Source: Rhizophagus clarus (Eukaryota > Glomeromycota > Glomeromycetes > Glomerales > Glomeraceae). From it: 64,000 nt of DNA. The stretch's first letter is position 1. Every line of letters starts with the position of its first letter. Of this stretch, positions 12,026 to 23,989 are shown piece by piece. The DNA lies in NCBI GenBank assembly GCA_015698045.1, contig BLAL01000228.1, positions 237,001 to 301,000 of the forward strand, in the 5' to 3' direction. The notes beneath the pieces were generated by a model, which saw only the letters and a list, made by a program, of their open reading frames with translations, did not search any database and was not told where the DNA came from. The position numbers and the translations under genes are program-made.

Positions 12026-12813
12026 GGTTTTGTTAAATTTGGGGTTTTAAAAGTTCCCGATTAATTAGTAAACGTATTATTATTTCGAATTACCAACTTG
12101 GTAAAAATGCTGGCCATTCTTTAAATAAAGAAAAAAAACCGGCAGGAGTTTAAAAGGTGTCACAGTATATAACATACTAATTTGTTTATTCTTTGAACTT
12201 TAACGGGAGCCTCATTCTTTTGTAATTCATTTTATTGACAAAATATTCATTGGCTAAAAAGATTTAGGTAAACTTGTGATTACCGTCATTTGCATAACTT
12301 AACTAACATAAATTTGAATCTCAAATTTTTGGTCTTTCATCCGAAATACATACTGTAATTCATTTTTACCATGCTCCCTTGCACAACCCCATTCTCCGAA
12401 AAAAAAAATTTTTACATATATTATGAATACGGCTTCAAATCAATCATTGTTTAAAAATTTCTTACTCCTAAAATTAAATAACCTTCGTAAAATCTTTTTT
12501 TTTATCAAAACAATGAATTGTTATCATCAACGATCTTTGGAAATTATGGCCCGAAAGCTTAAAATTATAAATATTTTGTATTAAAACGTCAAGCTCAATT
12601 TAATCCGTACATCTTATATCGTCGCAACGAGACAGTCGATGTTCAGTTAAAATAACAAATTCCGAAGTTTAAAGAAGAAGAATTAAGAAAATTGTTATCT
12701 GAAAAGTGAACAGCAGGGAGCCTGGTGAGGTAAAAGAACCTAAAATTCTAGCGATTGAAGGGACACACAGATCCGCCCACTACCTCTACCGCTATCGTTA
12801 GCAATGTCGATTA
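12026..12813. other. Start of the spacer between the inverted arms, no gene seen
   Basis: AT-rich sequence with no supported reading frame. Homology to the right arm ends near 12025. Confidence 0.4.
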
Positions 12814-12972
12814 GGGCAGTGGCATATATTAGCTAATATTTTTTTACTATAGGCGCTTACCCCACCCCCAGGTAAGATATCTTAATCACGTGCAACCAAT
12901 CATATTTTTTAAAATCGTGTAACCTAAGATTTTCGCTTTACCCCAAATATTAGCTAATATTTGTCACTGCCT
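12814..12972. mobile_element. MITE with TA-flanked terminal inverted repeats
   Basis: The ends GGGCAGTGGCATATATTAGC and, on the complement of the other end, AGGCAGTGACAAATATTAGC match at most positions, and the match continues through TAATATT. The element is flanked by TA on both sides (12812-12813 and 12973-12974), as expected for Tc1/mariner-class target duplication. 159 bp, no ORF. Confidence 0.75.
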
Positions 12973-12974
12973 TA

Positions 12975-14720
12975 TCATAATGAGAATCTCTTAGAGTGAA
13001 TAATTGTATACATACCAGCATACTTTTCTCTTGTCATTGTTTATATTCATATTAATTTTCTACGAAATAACCAAAAGATGATAGTATTTTAAAGCTAAAA
13101 TTATTGACAATGGGTTAATTGTGAATAAGAAGTATCTTGCAGAATAATTAAAAATATATATTAACTTTTAAATTTGTAATAAATAATAAATATTTAGACT
13201 CCAAACAATAAAATTTTTTATATATGTTTTCTTTTTTCGTTCTCGTAAATGCTTATCATATTTATCATATTGGAAAGGTTAACCATTTATGAATAATAAT
13301 ATATATTTATAATAATGTTAATAGAATAATAAAGGTTATTTCTTAATGTTAAATGTGATAATATCTTATAAGTTGCATAAATTGATTGGTTATCATGCAA
13401 TAATTATAAGTAAATTTGATTCCGGTCAAAGATTGCATATAATGCAGGCCAAAAAAATCCCTAATGCAGGCTGGAATTTTCTTTTTGTTATTTTAACAGC
13501 ATCGGGTAAAGATATTACATAAATTTGTTCTAGACTTTTAAAAAGGATTACGCAAATTATAAAAAGAGAACAATAGGATATATTATATCCAATTTGATAG
13601 AATAATAAAAACTGCAAAAAAAACTTGTTTTTTATGTCGTTTAATATAAAAATGTACTATTTATTAAGTTAAATTATAGAATTAAATTGATTTCAATGGT
13701 CCAAATATATGTGAAACATTCCTGCATAATTTTACAAAGAAATTTTTTTTCACATGCACAGAAAAAGAATACCATAAAAAAAATTTTTTTTTTCTTTTTT
13801 TTTTTATTTTGTTTTTAGCTAGATCAAAATAACAGCTTATTATTGCATTCGGAAATTCCAACAAATGCACGTCGGCGTTTTCAAGAATTGATTATCCGTC
13901 ATCTTTCGTTGAATAAATACCCTTTTTTTTTTAAAAAAAAAAAATAATACCCAAGTATATATTAGTATTCTATAAAAAAGTAGCCAATATATGACCAAAT
14001 TTAGATAAATTATTTTTTTCTTTTATCTCAAAACAACCTGATGTTTTGTTATTTTATTTTATTTTATTTTATTTATTTTTTTTTTTTTAAAAAAAAAAAA
14101 AATAAAATAAATTTTATAAGATACTGTATATCATGAAATTTCAACTACGGAAGAATTTTGTTTCACAGATCTGCACACAATGAATATTATTAATCGGTAA
14201 TATTCATCGATATTTTAATCTGCATATCGCTGTAACCATGGATAAAGAACAATAGAACTCAAAATAATCCGTTTTTGTATATATTTTTCCTATTATAAAA
14301 TGATAAATATACTGTACATTTTTATTTTTTTTTGAATGCGTCATTTGAAAAAAGCCTAAAAATGAAAGGTCACCAACGTTTTAAAATAGTTTTACAAGAA
14401 AAAAAATGCATGTTATATTTCGGTTAAAAGAAAAAACGGAAAGTATTTTCAATGAACCATCGGTTTTTTTTATAACTATATATTATAATTTCAAATTATC
14501 ACAAAATAATATATAAAATAAAAAATTATATTATTAACTCAGGAGTTGTATTCACATTTCTCAATTTAATACATGTATTATTCAAAATGATATATAATTA
14601 CCTCACATTCCGTTATGTTTTGAACGTTCATTTCTTCAAAAATATTTACTATAATACATTTCTTTTCATAAAAAAAAAAAATTTTTTACACATTATTTTT
14701 TTTTTCTTGCATTTATTAAA
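12975..14720. other. AT-rich spacer upstream of the degenerate kinase
   Basis: No gene supported. Contains long T-run/A-run dyads (13922-13946 and about 14050-14112, TTTTATTTTATTT..T14-A14..AAATAAAATAAA) that can fold into hairpins. The short ORFs here are low complexity. Confidence 0.4.
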
Positions 14721-15991
14721 ATGTCATCTACATTTGATTTATCTAAAATTTATGGAATATGTCCAAATTGTGATAAAGAAAATACTTCTGTTCTCTGGTG
14801 CGCAAATTGCGACGTTGAATATTTTGTAGAAAATTTTAGAAATTGGTCTAGCGGGGATCCCAGAATAGATGACCTTATAAGAAATACTCAAATGAATGCT
14901 AAAGAAAGCATGGACTTTCTTGAGTGGATTGATTTCTCACAATTTGACCTCATCAAGTACACTGGCAAAGAAGGATCATTTTCTACCATATACTCTGCTG
15001 TATGGATGGAAGGTCCACTGTGGAACAGGGATGAAGCTGCTGGAATATGGAGTCGTGGTGGACCAACAAATGTCATACTTAAACGATTAAATGATTCAAG
15101 GGAACTCAGCGATGAGTTTATTAACCAAGTAGGTGTTTAAATTTTTGCTATAAAATAAATAAATAAATAATTATTAACTTAGATTAATATTAAAAAAAAA
15201 AGCTATTTAGGTATTCCAAATGCCTAAATGATAATTCGCTCGCGGATTGTTTCGGTATAACCAGAGACAATACATCAAATATAATGTTTGTCTTCCGACA
15301 TTACAATAGAGGGGATATATACTCCTTTCTCGAATCTTGTGAAGGACTACTTAATTGGAGAGACATTGTTGATCTCCTATGGTCCATCACCTCGGGAATT
15401 TATAAAATCCACGAGCATGGTCTCGTTCACGGTAATTTACACGGGGGCAATATTTTAGTTGAATGTGACGAAAGCATGTTGGACGCGAGAATAACTGACA
15501 CAGGTTTACATGGACCACCGTTCAACACAAATTCGGAAGATATTTTTGGGGTCGTACCATTTGTTGCTCCTGAAATTCTTGAAGGATGTGAACCAACCAA
15601 AGCTTCCGACATTTATAGTTTTGGTATGATAATGTGGACTTTATCAGTTGGTTATCATCCTTATTATGATAGGCCACATGATCGTTCTTTAATTAAAGAT
15701 ATCATTTTTGGATTAAGGCCAAAACCCTCTGGAGAAACACCACCTCTTTATGCTCAATTGATGGAAGAATGTTTAAGTGCGGATCCACTCAAAAGACCAA
15801 CAGCGTCCGATTTATACATTTTAATTGAAAAATGGGTGGTTGCAATTTGCGATGATCCGGAGCCATCTGAAATATCAATACAGTTTGATCGAGCGGAAAT
15901 CGCTAAACTTATTAACATAAAGAATCTTAAATCAACCCCATTATTGCATTATAATGCAATTTATTATAGTAGGAATATAAATCTCATCTAA
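14721..15991 (+). CDS. Zinc-ribbon protein kinase-like protein, probable pseudokinase
   Basis: Exon 1 14721-15128 (136 codons), exon 2 15211-15991. The N-terminus has a C-x2-C..C-x2-C zinc-ribbon-like motif (C14, C17, C27, C30), then a kinase domain of the tyrosine-kinase-like type common in Rhizophagus: glycine-loop region GKEGSFSTIY, Lys in VILKRL, APE-like VAPEIL, and the DIYSFGMIMW helix. The catalytic loop reads HGNLHGGN instead of HRDLHxxN, so the catalytic Asp is Asn; DFG reads DTG. Phosphotransfer is therefore unlikely. The open frame of exon 2 (CLNDNSLADCFGITRDNTSN) is two bases out of phase with exon 1 if the obvious junction 15128/15211 is used. Either a 2-bp deletion has occurred or an earlier donor at 15114 is used, which restores frame but drops about five residues. 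About 395 aa if intact. Confidence 0.75.
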
Positions 15992-18208
15992 TTCATTAAT
16001 ATTCAAAATTATTTTGTATTATTTTTTTTTTTGTATTTATTATTAAAAGAATTGAATTTATATATATTTTTTTAATTTTTTTTACGAATAAAAATGGAGC
16101 ATTGAAAAAATTTTTTTTTTAAAAATTCAATAGTTTCGTATTAAGTGAAATCACGTATATCGTATTTATTTTTTTTAATAAATGTTAATAATATTTTATA
16201 ACAGTACACATAATAAACAAGGGCAATTCTGATCGTCAACCAGAATTATCTTTCAAATAACAAAAATTATCGAAAATAGATAAATATTTGTCACAAATAC
16301 GCTAAAGAATGAAGTTGACTACAAGAAATTTGTAAATACTAAACTATTGTAATATTATTAGTTGGCTTGGATGCATCCGATACTACACGGAGTTATCCTT
16401 GTCCACGGAAAAATTCCATGAATTAAGAGAGAATACTAAAGTTGAAAATGTTTTTGCCATTAAGAATTAATAATAATCCTATCTTTTCTTAATTTATAGT
16501 AAATCGCGGTAATTCCATAATTGTTAAAGAAATATCATTAAGAGATGTGCTAATTCAGATCGACTAAAGTACAAACAAACTCCTGGATTGAGAAAAATAT
16601 CAAACGATTAGAAAATAAAATACTAAATTTCTTCCTTTTTTTTTTACAAAAAAAAAAAAGAAACATTTACCTTAAAAGTGAAGTTATTACCCAAATAAAA
16701 AAAAAAACCTGAAATCCCAACAGAAATGTCTCTGTATACAGATTTGTTAATGTATTTTAATATGATCTTTATAACGCATCTTTCAATTATGTGTTTTGTT
16801 AGTTATCTTCTCAATTCCATCATCTCCAATTTTAAATCACGAACGGATAGAAGTACTCGGTGAGTTCAACAAATTGCTGTCGTTGTCCAAAATTAAAAAT
16901 TAAGAATCATTTGAGACTTCCATATCTCACTGGTAACTTTGCCAATAACAGTTTGTTCGGTGCAATCTATAGTTCAAGACTTCGACTTCAAGCTTGCAAA
17001 GTAATAAATATTTTAAAATGCCACAGGCATTGATCTTTTTGATTCTGGGAGAGCGATGATTAACATAACTTAAACGATTAAGAGTGATAACATGATCAGT
17101 CACCGACAAAAAATCTTTTGAGTATACTGTAACTCCGTAAGTTCAACAAGTTAATTCAACATAAATTGTGTGTGATGTCATTTTGTCCAATTCAATTGCT
17201 TGCTGCCAAATAGCAAAATACACATTTCTTTTGGTCGACATTCGTACTTGTGTCGTTAATTGAGAGACACGAATATATATAAAAATTTCTCCGAAATATT
17301 ATATTTCTTTTTCTATTTCTTCACAATATAATTACGTTAATTATTACATATGTCATTGTTAAAGGAAGTAATAATTTTTCTATTGATCGTAAAGATTTCA
17401 AGATAAAATAGAAATAAATAGAATCAAATAATTGATAGTTTTAATGAGTTCGCGGATAGAAAGAAGTGGAGAAACGATAGCAGTAATATTTTCGTTCATT
17501 AAGAGATCAGAATCTTTCTTTTTTTGGGGGGTTAAGCAGAAACTTATTTCTTCCCTTTTAGATGACATGGTTGGTTAGAAATAAATCAAATCTGGACTTG
17601 AGGAATATAAAAAATTCCGTTATTACTCTATGTTACAAGAAAGTACGTTCAAGATAGAGAGAGTCATTTAACCATAAAGGAGTTTTAAAATTTAATAAAT
17701 TACCTGAAAACTCTCAAATAAATTATTCCCAATACCATAACATCAATTAGCATTAAAATAAAATGCCTTTTTACAACATTAACAAGAACAATTTATATTT
17801 CTGTAACAATATTTTTCTTGAAAAATTCAAAAGTTCTTTATTAGTTTCTTGTTTTTCCATCTAAATATTTTTTCACTATGCTGCAATCTGACGTCAATGA
17901 TTACGACATTGCGACACAAAATTCTAAGCCACGCCGATCACAATTTTTTGTAATTTTTTCTCTGTGAATATTTTTCTTTTAAAAGAAAATGAATAAAGTT
18001 TTAAAGGTAACTGTATATTTACGTGTAATTATACCTATTATAGTATACTAATAATTAAAATTACATGATAAAAAAATCGAGATTAAATAGCAGATAATAT
18101 TACCGACAACCTTATAATAAACCAGTAATGTTTTTATGGGAAAGTAATCAACCCGTATTTTATCTTTATTTTTTGTTGCAGGATTCTTACACAGATAATA
18201 CAATGAAA
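15992..18208. other. 2.2-kb AT-rich region without a supported gene
   Basis: Only short scattered ORFs. A perfect CRE-type palindrome TGACGTCA lies at 17889-17896 and could be a bZIP/ATF site, though no gene start is clearly linked to it. Confidence 0.35.
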
Positions 18209-18769
18209 TCAATCCTGAAAGGATGCGTAAAGATTCGACATAAACAAACTACATTCTGAAATCGCTAAATTACTTAAAAAGTGGCTAACAGAATTCTGGT
18301 GAAAAAAAAATAAATAAAATAAAAGAGAACGACTCTTTTTCATGGCTTGCGTGGACATATCAGAAAAATAAAAGTGATGAAAGAAGGGGAAAGGAAGACA
18401 AATCAATTCTCTATCCAAAATTCGACACGGATTCCAAATGATGTGACACGAGAATCTCAAAGGTTTCCTTGTCTCCCCAAAGTGAAAGAAAAAAGAATGA
18501 AGACGCGGGAATCCAAGGGTCCTAAGGTTCACTGGCCATAAAAATATAAACCGAGAAAACCGCATAAACCGAATTCGCCTAGTAGACAAAATATTTGGAC
18601 TTGAAGTAACGTCAGTGTGACGATGAAATTGAAGTTTTATATCTAGCGTTGTACGCAGCGTCACGTCACCACCAACATGCGTTTCCTTTACCGGCTTAAA
18701 GTAATTTAAAGCTCTTGCATCCTGCACTTTACAGATTGCAGAAATTGATAACGTTTTCCGTTCTTCCAC
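18209..18769 (-). CDS. Uncertain ORF in a locally GC-richer island
   Basis: A 186-codon open frame, long for this AT-rich sequence, in a stretch (about 18180-18910) with visibly higher GC than its surroundings. The predicted protein is Phe-, Leu- and Arg-rich with no domain or motif that I recognise. A shorter frame runs on the opposite strand at 18347-18541, and the island may instead be an untranslated or promoter region (it contains CGTCACGTCACC-type bZIP-like words near 18658). I do not assert that it is a gene. Confidence 0.15.
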   Translation of the reverse strand: MEERKTLSISAICKVQDARALNYFKPVKETHVGGDVTLRTTLDIKLQFHRHTDVTSSPNILSTRRIRFMRFSRFIFLWPVNLRTLGFPRLHSFFFHFGETRKPLRFSCHIIWNPCRILDRELICLPFPFFHHFYFSDMSTQAMKKSRSLLFYLFFFHQNSVSHFLSNLAISECSLFMSNLYASFQD

Positions 18770-20765
18770 AAACTTGCCGTGGCAATTGTATCCGGAATAT
18801 TAAAGATCACGGCTTGGAAAGCAACTCTTTTTTTTCCTTTCCTGAGTGGCTAGTTTGTAGGGATCAGCATACAGGAAAACCGCCTGTCCATTCCACTCCG
18901 AAAGTAATTAATTCATACATTTCAATATTATGTAAAATTATTTGAACGAGGATTCACGTAAGAACACATTTTGTAGCATTTTTTTAATATTCTTTTATTC
19001 ATTTTAGAGCATAAATAAAATTAAATAATAATTACTGACTTCGGCTACTGCGTCTATTTTGAGGTTTCTAATAAAAAAAAATGAAAAAAATTAAGAACGC
19101 AGCTCGTTGTGTGATTATCGATCATTTTTAATCAGCTGGTGATATCTTACTTTAACCCCAATGAAGTGCCCTTTTGAAAGTTAAGACACGGTATACAATT
19201 TTTTGATTTAATTGTAATACTAAATTATTTAGATATTTACTATAGTTCACTAAAGTGAATATATTGTTAAAGAAGTTGAGGATATCGCTTTATAGTGTTG
19301 TGTAGAAAGAATTTCTTTATTGTCAAAAATGTGTTATACTATGAAATTTAATGAATAAAATTAAGAGTGAATAAAGTGAATAAAAACCTGATAAGCGTAT
19401 TAATAATATATCTGTGATCGTGCTGTTCGATTAATCGATTACTATCGATTTAAATTTTGATTGATTTACCTAAATCTACGTATCTTATCGTTGTTTTATA
19501 GTTTGTATAACGTCAAATTAAAATCAGTCGAGAATGTCGTAAGCGTTGTGAAATTTATAAGACCAATCAGAGCGGTTCTCGTCATGTGAATCTTGTAAAA
19601 TCAATGTAGTTAATCTTTTTTTTTAATTTAAACTTTGACGTGAGAACACCCACAGTACCTTTCCCTAAAACATATCAAGTCTTTAATTCGCTTTGATCTA
19701 TAAAGAGATGTTAATACGAATAAAAAAAAAAATGAATAATTTTTATATACTTGCGGCCGGCCTATGTCTCTCATTACTTTAAAGGTATGCTCCTTTTTTA
19801 AAGAAATATGATTAGTTTATATGCATGATTATATATTAACATTTCTTTCATATATTTAATAAATGGAAATACCGTTGATAATTCATCAGAATTATCAGGC
19901 TAATATAAAATACCGTACAGGTTAAATCTTGATAAGGAAAAGGGAAGATACGTTATGGAATTTTATTATAAGTTACTCGTTAATCTTGTTATGAATAATC
20001 ATTTACAAATTTCAAATTAAGCCCAATTCATTCTAATTTTTTTTTTTTTTAATTTTGCATTTACAGTTTAATTCTTGAGACGTCTGAATCTACTTTTACA
20101 CAATTGGTTCAATTTCCAAATTTTATCATTTAATTTGAAATATTGAAAAATTACACACTTGTTTCGTGATATCTAAAAACATTAATATTTAAGGGCGAGA
20201 TTACCATTATGATATGACGAGAGTATATACTTTGGATAATTTTGTTTTACAAGGAAGTTTCCATTTCTGACTAAAATTGTATTTAATTGTGATCTTTATG
20301 ATAATTATATTTATTAAATATTAATTGTTATTTACTAACATCTTGTTAAATTATAGACAATAAACAAGTTTAAAATATATGGTGATTAACAGTATTTATA
20401 ATATCAAAAATTTTATTAAGGAGTATTTTTTTTTTTTTTTTTTTTATGATAAACTACTTTATATTTTGACCGGGACTATAGTAAATAAGATTATAATATT
20501 AAAACATAAATTAATGATATAGTCATGTACCGATTAGATGAAATGAATACTATTCAACTGTTGTATATTTATGACCTTTTAATGGTGTGATTTGAAATGT
20601 TGAGTATATTATATTTAATAAAAAATATTAACAAATGCATAATTTATTAGTTTAAAAGAAGGATTATTATAAAAGTCATATTACATATTTTAACAGCGTA
20701 TGAATTGCACATAGCGTACACAAAAAAAATAAAGCCCGGGGGAAGAAGAATTCGAGAAAGATAGA
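18770..20765. other. 2-kb region downstream of ddi1, no supported gene
   Basis: AT-rich. A CCAAT-box-like GACCAATCAGAGCGG at 19561-19575 and a short ATG frame at 19731 ending after 16 codons hint at a former promoter and start, but no gene can be followed. Confidence 0.3.
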
Positions 20766-22326
20766 TTATTCTTGGTCTGCTAAAAACGGAATTTCTTTAC
20801 CCATAATAACTAACGCGTTCTTTTGTAAATCAATACATGCCTAAATAATTACTATTTTTTAGTTTTTAACGATAAATAAATCTTTGCAAATAACCCTAAA
20901 CTAACCTTATGACGCTTAAGCATATCTAGACCAAATAATAAATTGTTTTCGCGTCCCTAATAATATATTTTCAAGGATTCAATTTAAGAATATTTTTAAT
21001 TTCATTACATTAGATTATTTACGTACTTCCATAATCGTAAACGAACAAGCCAAATACAAATCTGTTCCAAGACGAATTTGTGCACTATGTACACGGCCTA
21101 TAATTTTCGCAGTACCCACACCTTTAGCAACTCCCGCAAACCGTTTATCTACAAGTCGCATAATTCTAATATATACCACATCAACATTAAAAAAAAAAAA
21201 TTATATGCATATTTTCTTAAATGCCATTAGCTGAATAATCACATACCCGCAATTTTCAGCACACTGGGGACTCACTTAATTTATGAGAAACAATTAATTC
21301 ATTAAGAATTAATAAAGATAATAGAAAAAAGAAATAATCATTGATTTAACCTACTGATCGTAGCCTGTGCACAAGTACAAATCATAGCTTTCAACGGATG
21401 TCCATTAACTTCAACGTTAATGTGTAACATTGTTACCTAATAAAATATATAAGCTATATGTAGTTTATTTATGAAAATAAATTCTTTAACAAACGAACTC
21501 TGGCAAAAGATTCCGGACTATATTCCAATGCAGTTTCCATGTTAGCCGTAACATTTTGCATTCTTATTTCTTCTTCTATCCTTCTTTGTGCCTCAATATC
21601 ATATGGATCAGCATTAAGCGTATTCTTTATTGAAAAAATAAAATAAAAATTAATAGTTGAAACAAAATAGAGTTTATTACATTAAACAAAAAAGCCTACA
21701 GTTTGTTGTTGTCGTTGTTGTCGTTGTTCCATCTGTCGAATTAGTGCAGTAAATCTTGACGGATCATTCACTGCAGCATCAGCAAGTTCCGGATGAGACT
21801 AATAAAATCAATAAGCTAATTTATATATTAGTTCATCCAGTAATTAATAAAAATTTTTAAATGACTTACTTGAAGTAATTGTTGCATCAATTCGGGCCGT
21901 GTCAATAAGGTTTGACGTATATTTTCTGCACTAATATTAAATGATAACTATTCATTTTCGAGGTACTATAAATGTGAGAGGAATTAAAGAAAAAAAAACT
22001 TTACCCTATGGACGATGTTTGATTTCTGGCAAGTAACAATAGGTCATCTTGAATAACACCATATTGCTCTAGCGTTTTTTTTGGATCAGTCAATTCTTGT
22101 CCGTGATAAGATAAAATTTGATTAGCAGACGCTATCCCTGTCTACAATAATTTGACAAGAATTTGACGAGGTCAGAAATAATATATGCTAAAAGTTTCGA
22201 CATTTTGAAAGATATATAAAATCAAACCATTGTCTCAATTAAAGCATTAATGTCTTCTAATTTCATATGTGGGTCGACTTCCAAATTATGGACTTCACCC
22301 GTGTCTGTCGTAAATGCAATTCTCAT
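20766..22326 (-). CDS. DDI1: Ddi1-type ubiquitin-like/aspartic protease protein with altered active site
   Basis: Ten exons with GT-AG junctions that keep frame: 22326-22228, 22141-22005, 21930-21870, 21798-21700, 21624-21499, 21436-21355, 21274-21247, 21165-21027, 20956-20906, 20840-20766; 298 aa. Residues 1-80 form the ubiquitin-like domain ([21 protein letters not shown]). A helical linker follows ([23 protein letters not shown], then a Gln-rich turn). From about 165 comes the retroviral-protease-like domain: [70 protein letters not shown]. Ddi1 is a proteasome shuttle and ubiquitin-dependent endoprotease. Here the catalytic Asp-Ser-Gly is Cys194-Thr195-Cys196 (21376-21384), so proteolysis should be lost while folding residues remain. 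No C-terminal UBA is present. Exon 7 is only 28 bp. The start at 22326 fits the usual N-terminus. Confidence 0.9.
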
Positions 22327-22555
22327 TTCTTCACAAGAGAAATGATATAATGTAAGGAAATCTCAATTTTTAAGGACAAAATACACTAAATAATTGTTTT
22401 GCACGTACTTTTTGAGTATACAGTACTTGATGTTCTTTGTTAAGCCAAACAACGCGTTCGAAATTATGTTCGACAGTTTTAATAATTGCGAAAAAAAAGC
22501 ATAGGGAAGGCAAGGGTGATATAATCTTGATAGATATTGTTGTGAAACTTAAATG

Positions 22556-23037
22556 CAAGGCGATCGCGATAAATCGGATCCTCGATAAACCGAATTTGGA
22601 TTTTTCATTTTTTTTCTGAAATCAAATCTATCAAATTAGTAAAACAAATCGCGATATACCGGATCTTATTAGTAAAGTCGCGATATTTAATAATCGGATT
22701 TGATTCCAACATCAGCTACAGTATATCAAAAAAAATTATCGGATTTTTCCAAATTTGACATTAACTTATCCTTTTTAAGCGGCATATGTTATATATAATA
22801 TAATTTTTTAAAAAAATCCTAATTTATGCCGAAATGAATTTCCACCAGAATTAAGATTGATTATCTCAAGCTATAATTCATTTCTTACCACCAGTTTTTA
22901 TTTCAATCTTCTAATCAAAGTTTAAAAATAGTTTTTATTTTTATAAACCTTAATACATCGGATCCTAACATAAAATTTGTCAAGAAAATTATTTGATATG
23001 TCGGTTCCAACCAATCCGATTTATCTTGATTACTCTG
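22556..23037. mobile_element. Possible pogo/Tigger-like non-autonomous element
   Basis: The left end reads CAAGGCGATCGCGATAAATCGG and the complement of the right end reads CAGAGTAATCAAGATAAATCGG, 16 of 22 positions matching, with TA after the right end (23038-23039) and TG before the left. The interior repeats GATAWAYCGGAT words in both orientations. Length about 482 bp, no ORF of note. Boundaries are inferred. Confidence 0.35.
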
Positions 23038-23196
23038 TATAAAATATTCTTAGAATAAAGCGTAACATAAAATTTTGGTACATTTAAAATATTTTAAAAA
23101 AATTTCAAATTTTTCAATTTCGGATCGGACTGTACATTTATTTGAATCATGTATGAATTTGTATTATCAATTGAAAGAGAAAATGAAATCTGCGTG

Positions 23197-23290
23197 CTAA
23201 GCTTTATTAATATATGTTTTCACAAATGGAATACCAATTTCGCTATAATACATTGATGCACCGACAGACGCAGTAATGGTAATTATCTAT
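23197..23290 (-). CDS. Possible terminal exon of an unidentified small protein
   Basis: On the minus strand, following a splice acceptor-like ATAG, an open stretch reads TASVGASMYYSEIGIPFVK and ends in a TAG stop at 23197-23199. The word content looks like a real membrane-proximal C-terminus, but the upstream exons could not be followed: the frame before 23290 carries stops. Family not recognised; may be a fragment. Confidence 0.2.
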
Positions 23291-23621
23291 GAGATATTTT
23301 AGCGAATACATACTAAATGTCATCCAAGACGAACTGATAATGAAAAAGGTTTAACTCGTCCTATCATTACCCTACCCTATCTGCATCCACGTCGATGCTA
23401 CTGAAGATTTTTCGAGCCTTTCAGTTCTTTTCAAGCAAAAAGATCATCATCTGGAGTATTGTTTCGGCAACTAGAGCCTGAAACGCCAAATCTCCACGTT
23501 TTAATTCTCTACAATAATCATACTGTCTTGGCAATTCTTTCCCAAATCATAATAATGTCAAAGGAAATTTTCCAGTAGACATGTCTGACTCGATTCCTTC
23601 AGATTCCTCCCTAGAATGTTT

Positions 23622-23979
23622 CTACTGTGCATTACTCGAATCCAGAGTTTCCAAATCTTCAGACAATGGGCAGATAGGACACAGTTTACGTGAATTATCG
23701 TGATGCACAGTATGTTTTACGGGATAAAAAGACGGTGTCTTTCGAAATCTATGGAAATTTCTTAAGAACATTTCTCGTATATAGGGCATTTGGTTTGCAT
23801 ATTTTTGGAATGATAGTGCTAACAACCTCAATAGGGCTGGTTGTATGAACAGAAATTCCTTTAGTAATCTCATAGAATTTTGATGCCTTGTCGGTAACCT
23901 TTCTATCTAATAATTCTAATTCGTTTATAAGAATCACGTTGGCATCCTCACCCGTTGGAGTTGGATTTTCCGAATCCAT
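23622..23979 (-). pseudogene. Decayed coding fragment of unknown family
   Basis: From the ATG at 23979 a frame runs through EDANVILINELELLDRKV and stops at 23749-23751. The overlapping frame at 23622-23873 continues with KLCPICPLSEDLETLDSS, which carries a Cys-x2-Cys pair. Local GC is higher than the surroundings. It looks like one reading frame broken by a shift and stops. No family recognised. Confidence 0.3.
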
Positions 23980-23989
23980 TGGCTGGAGA

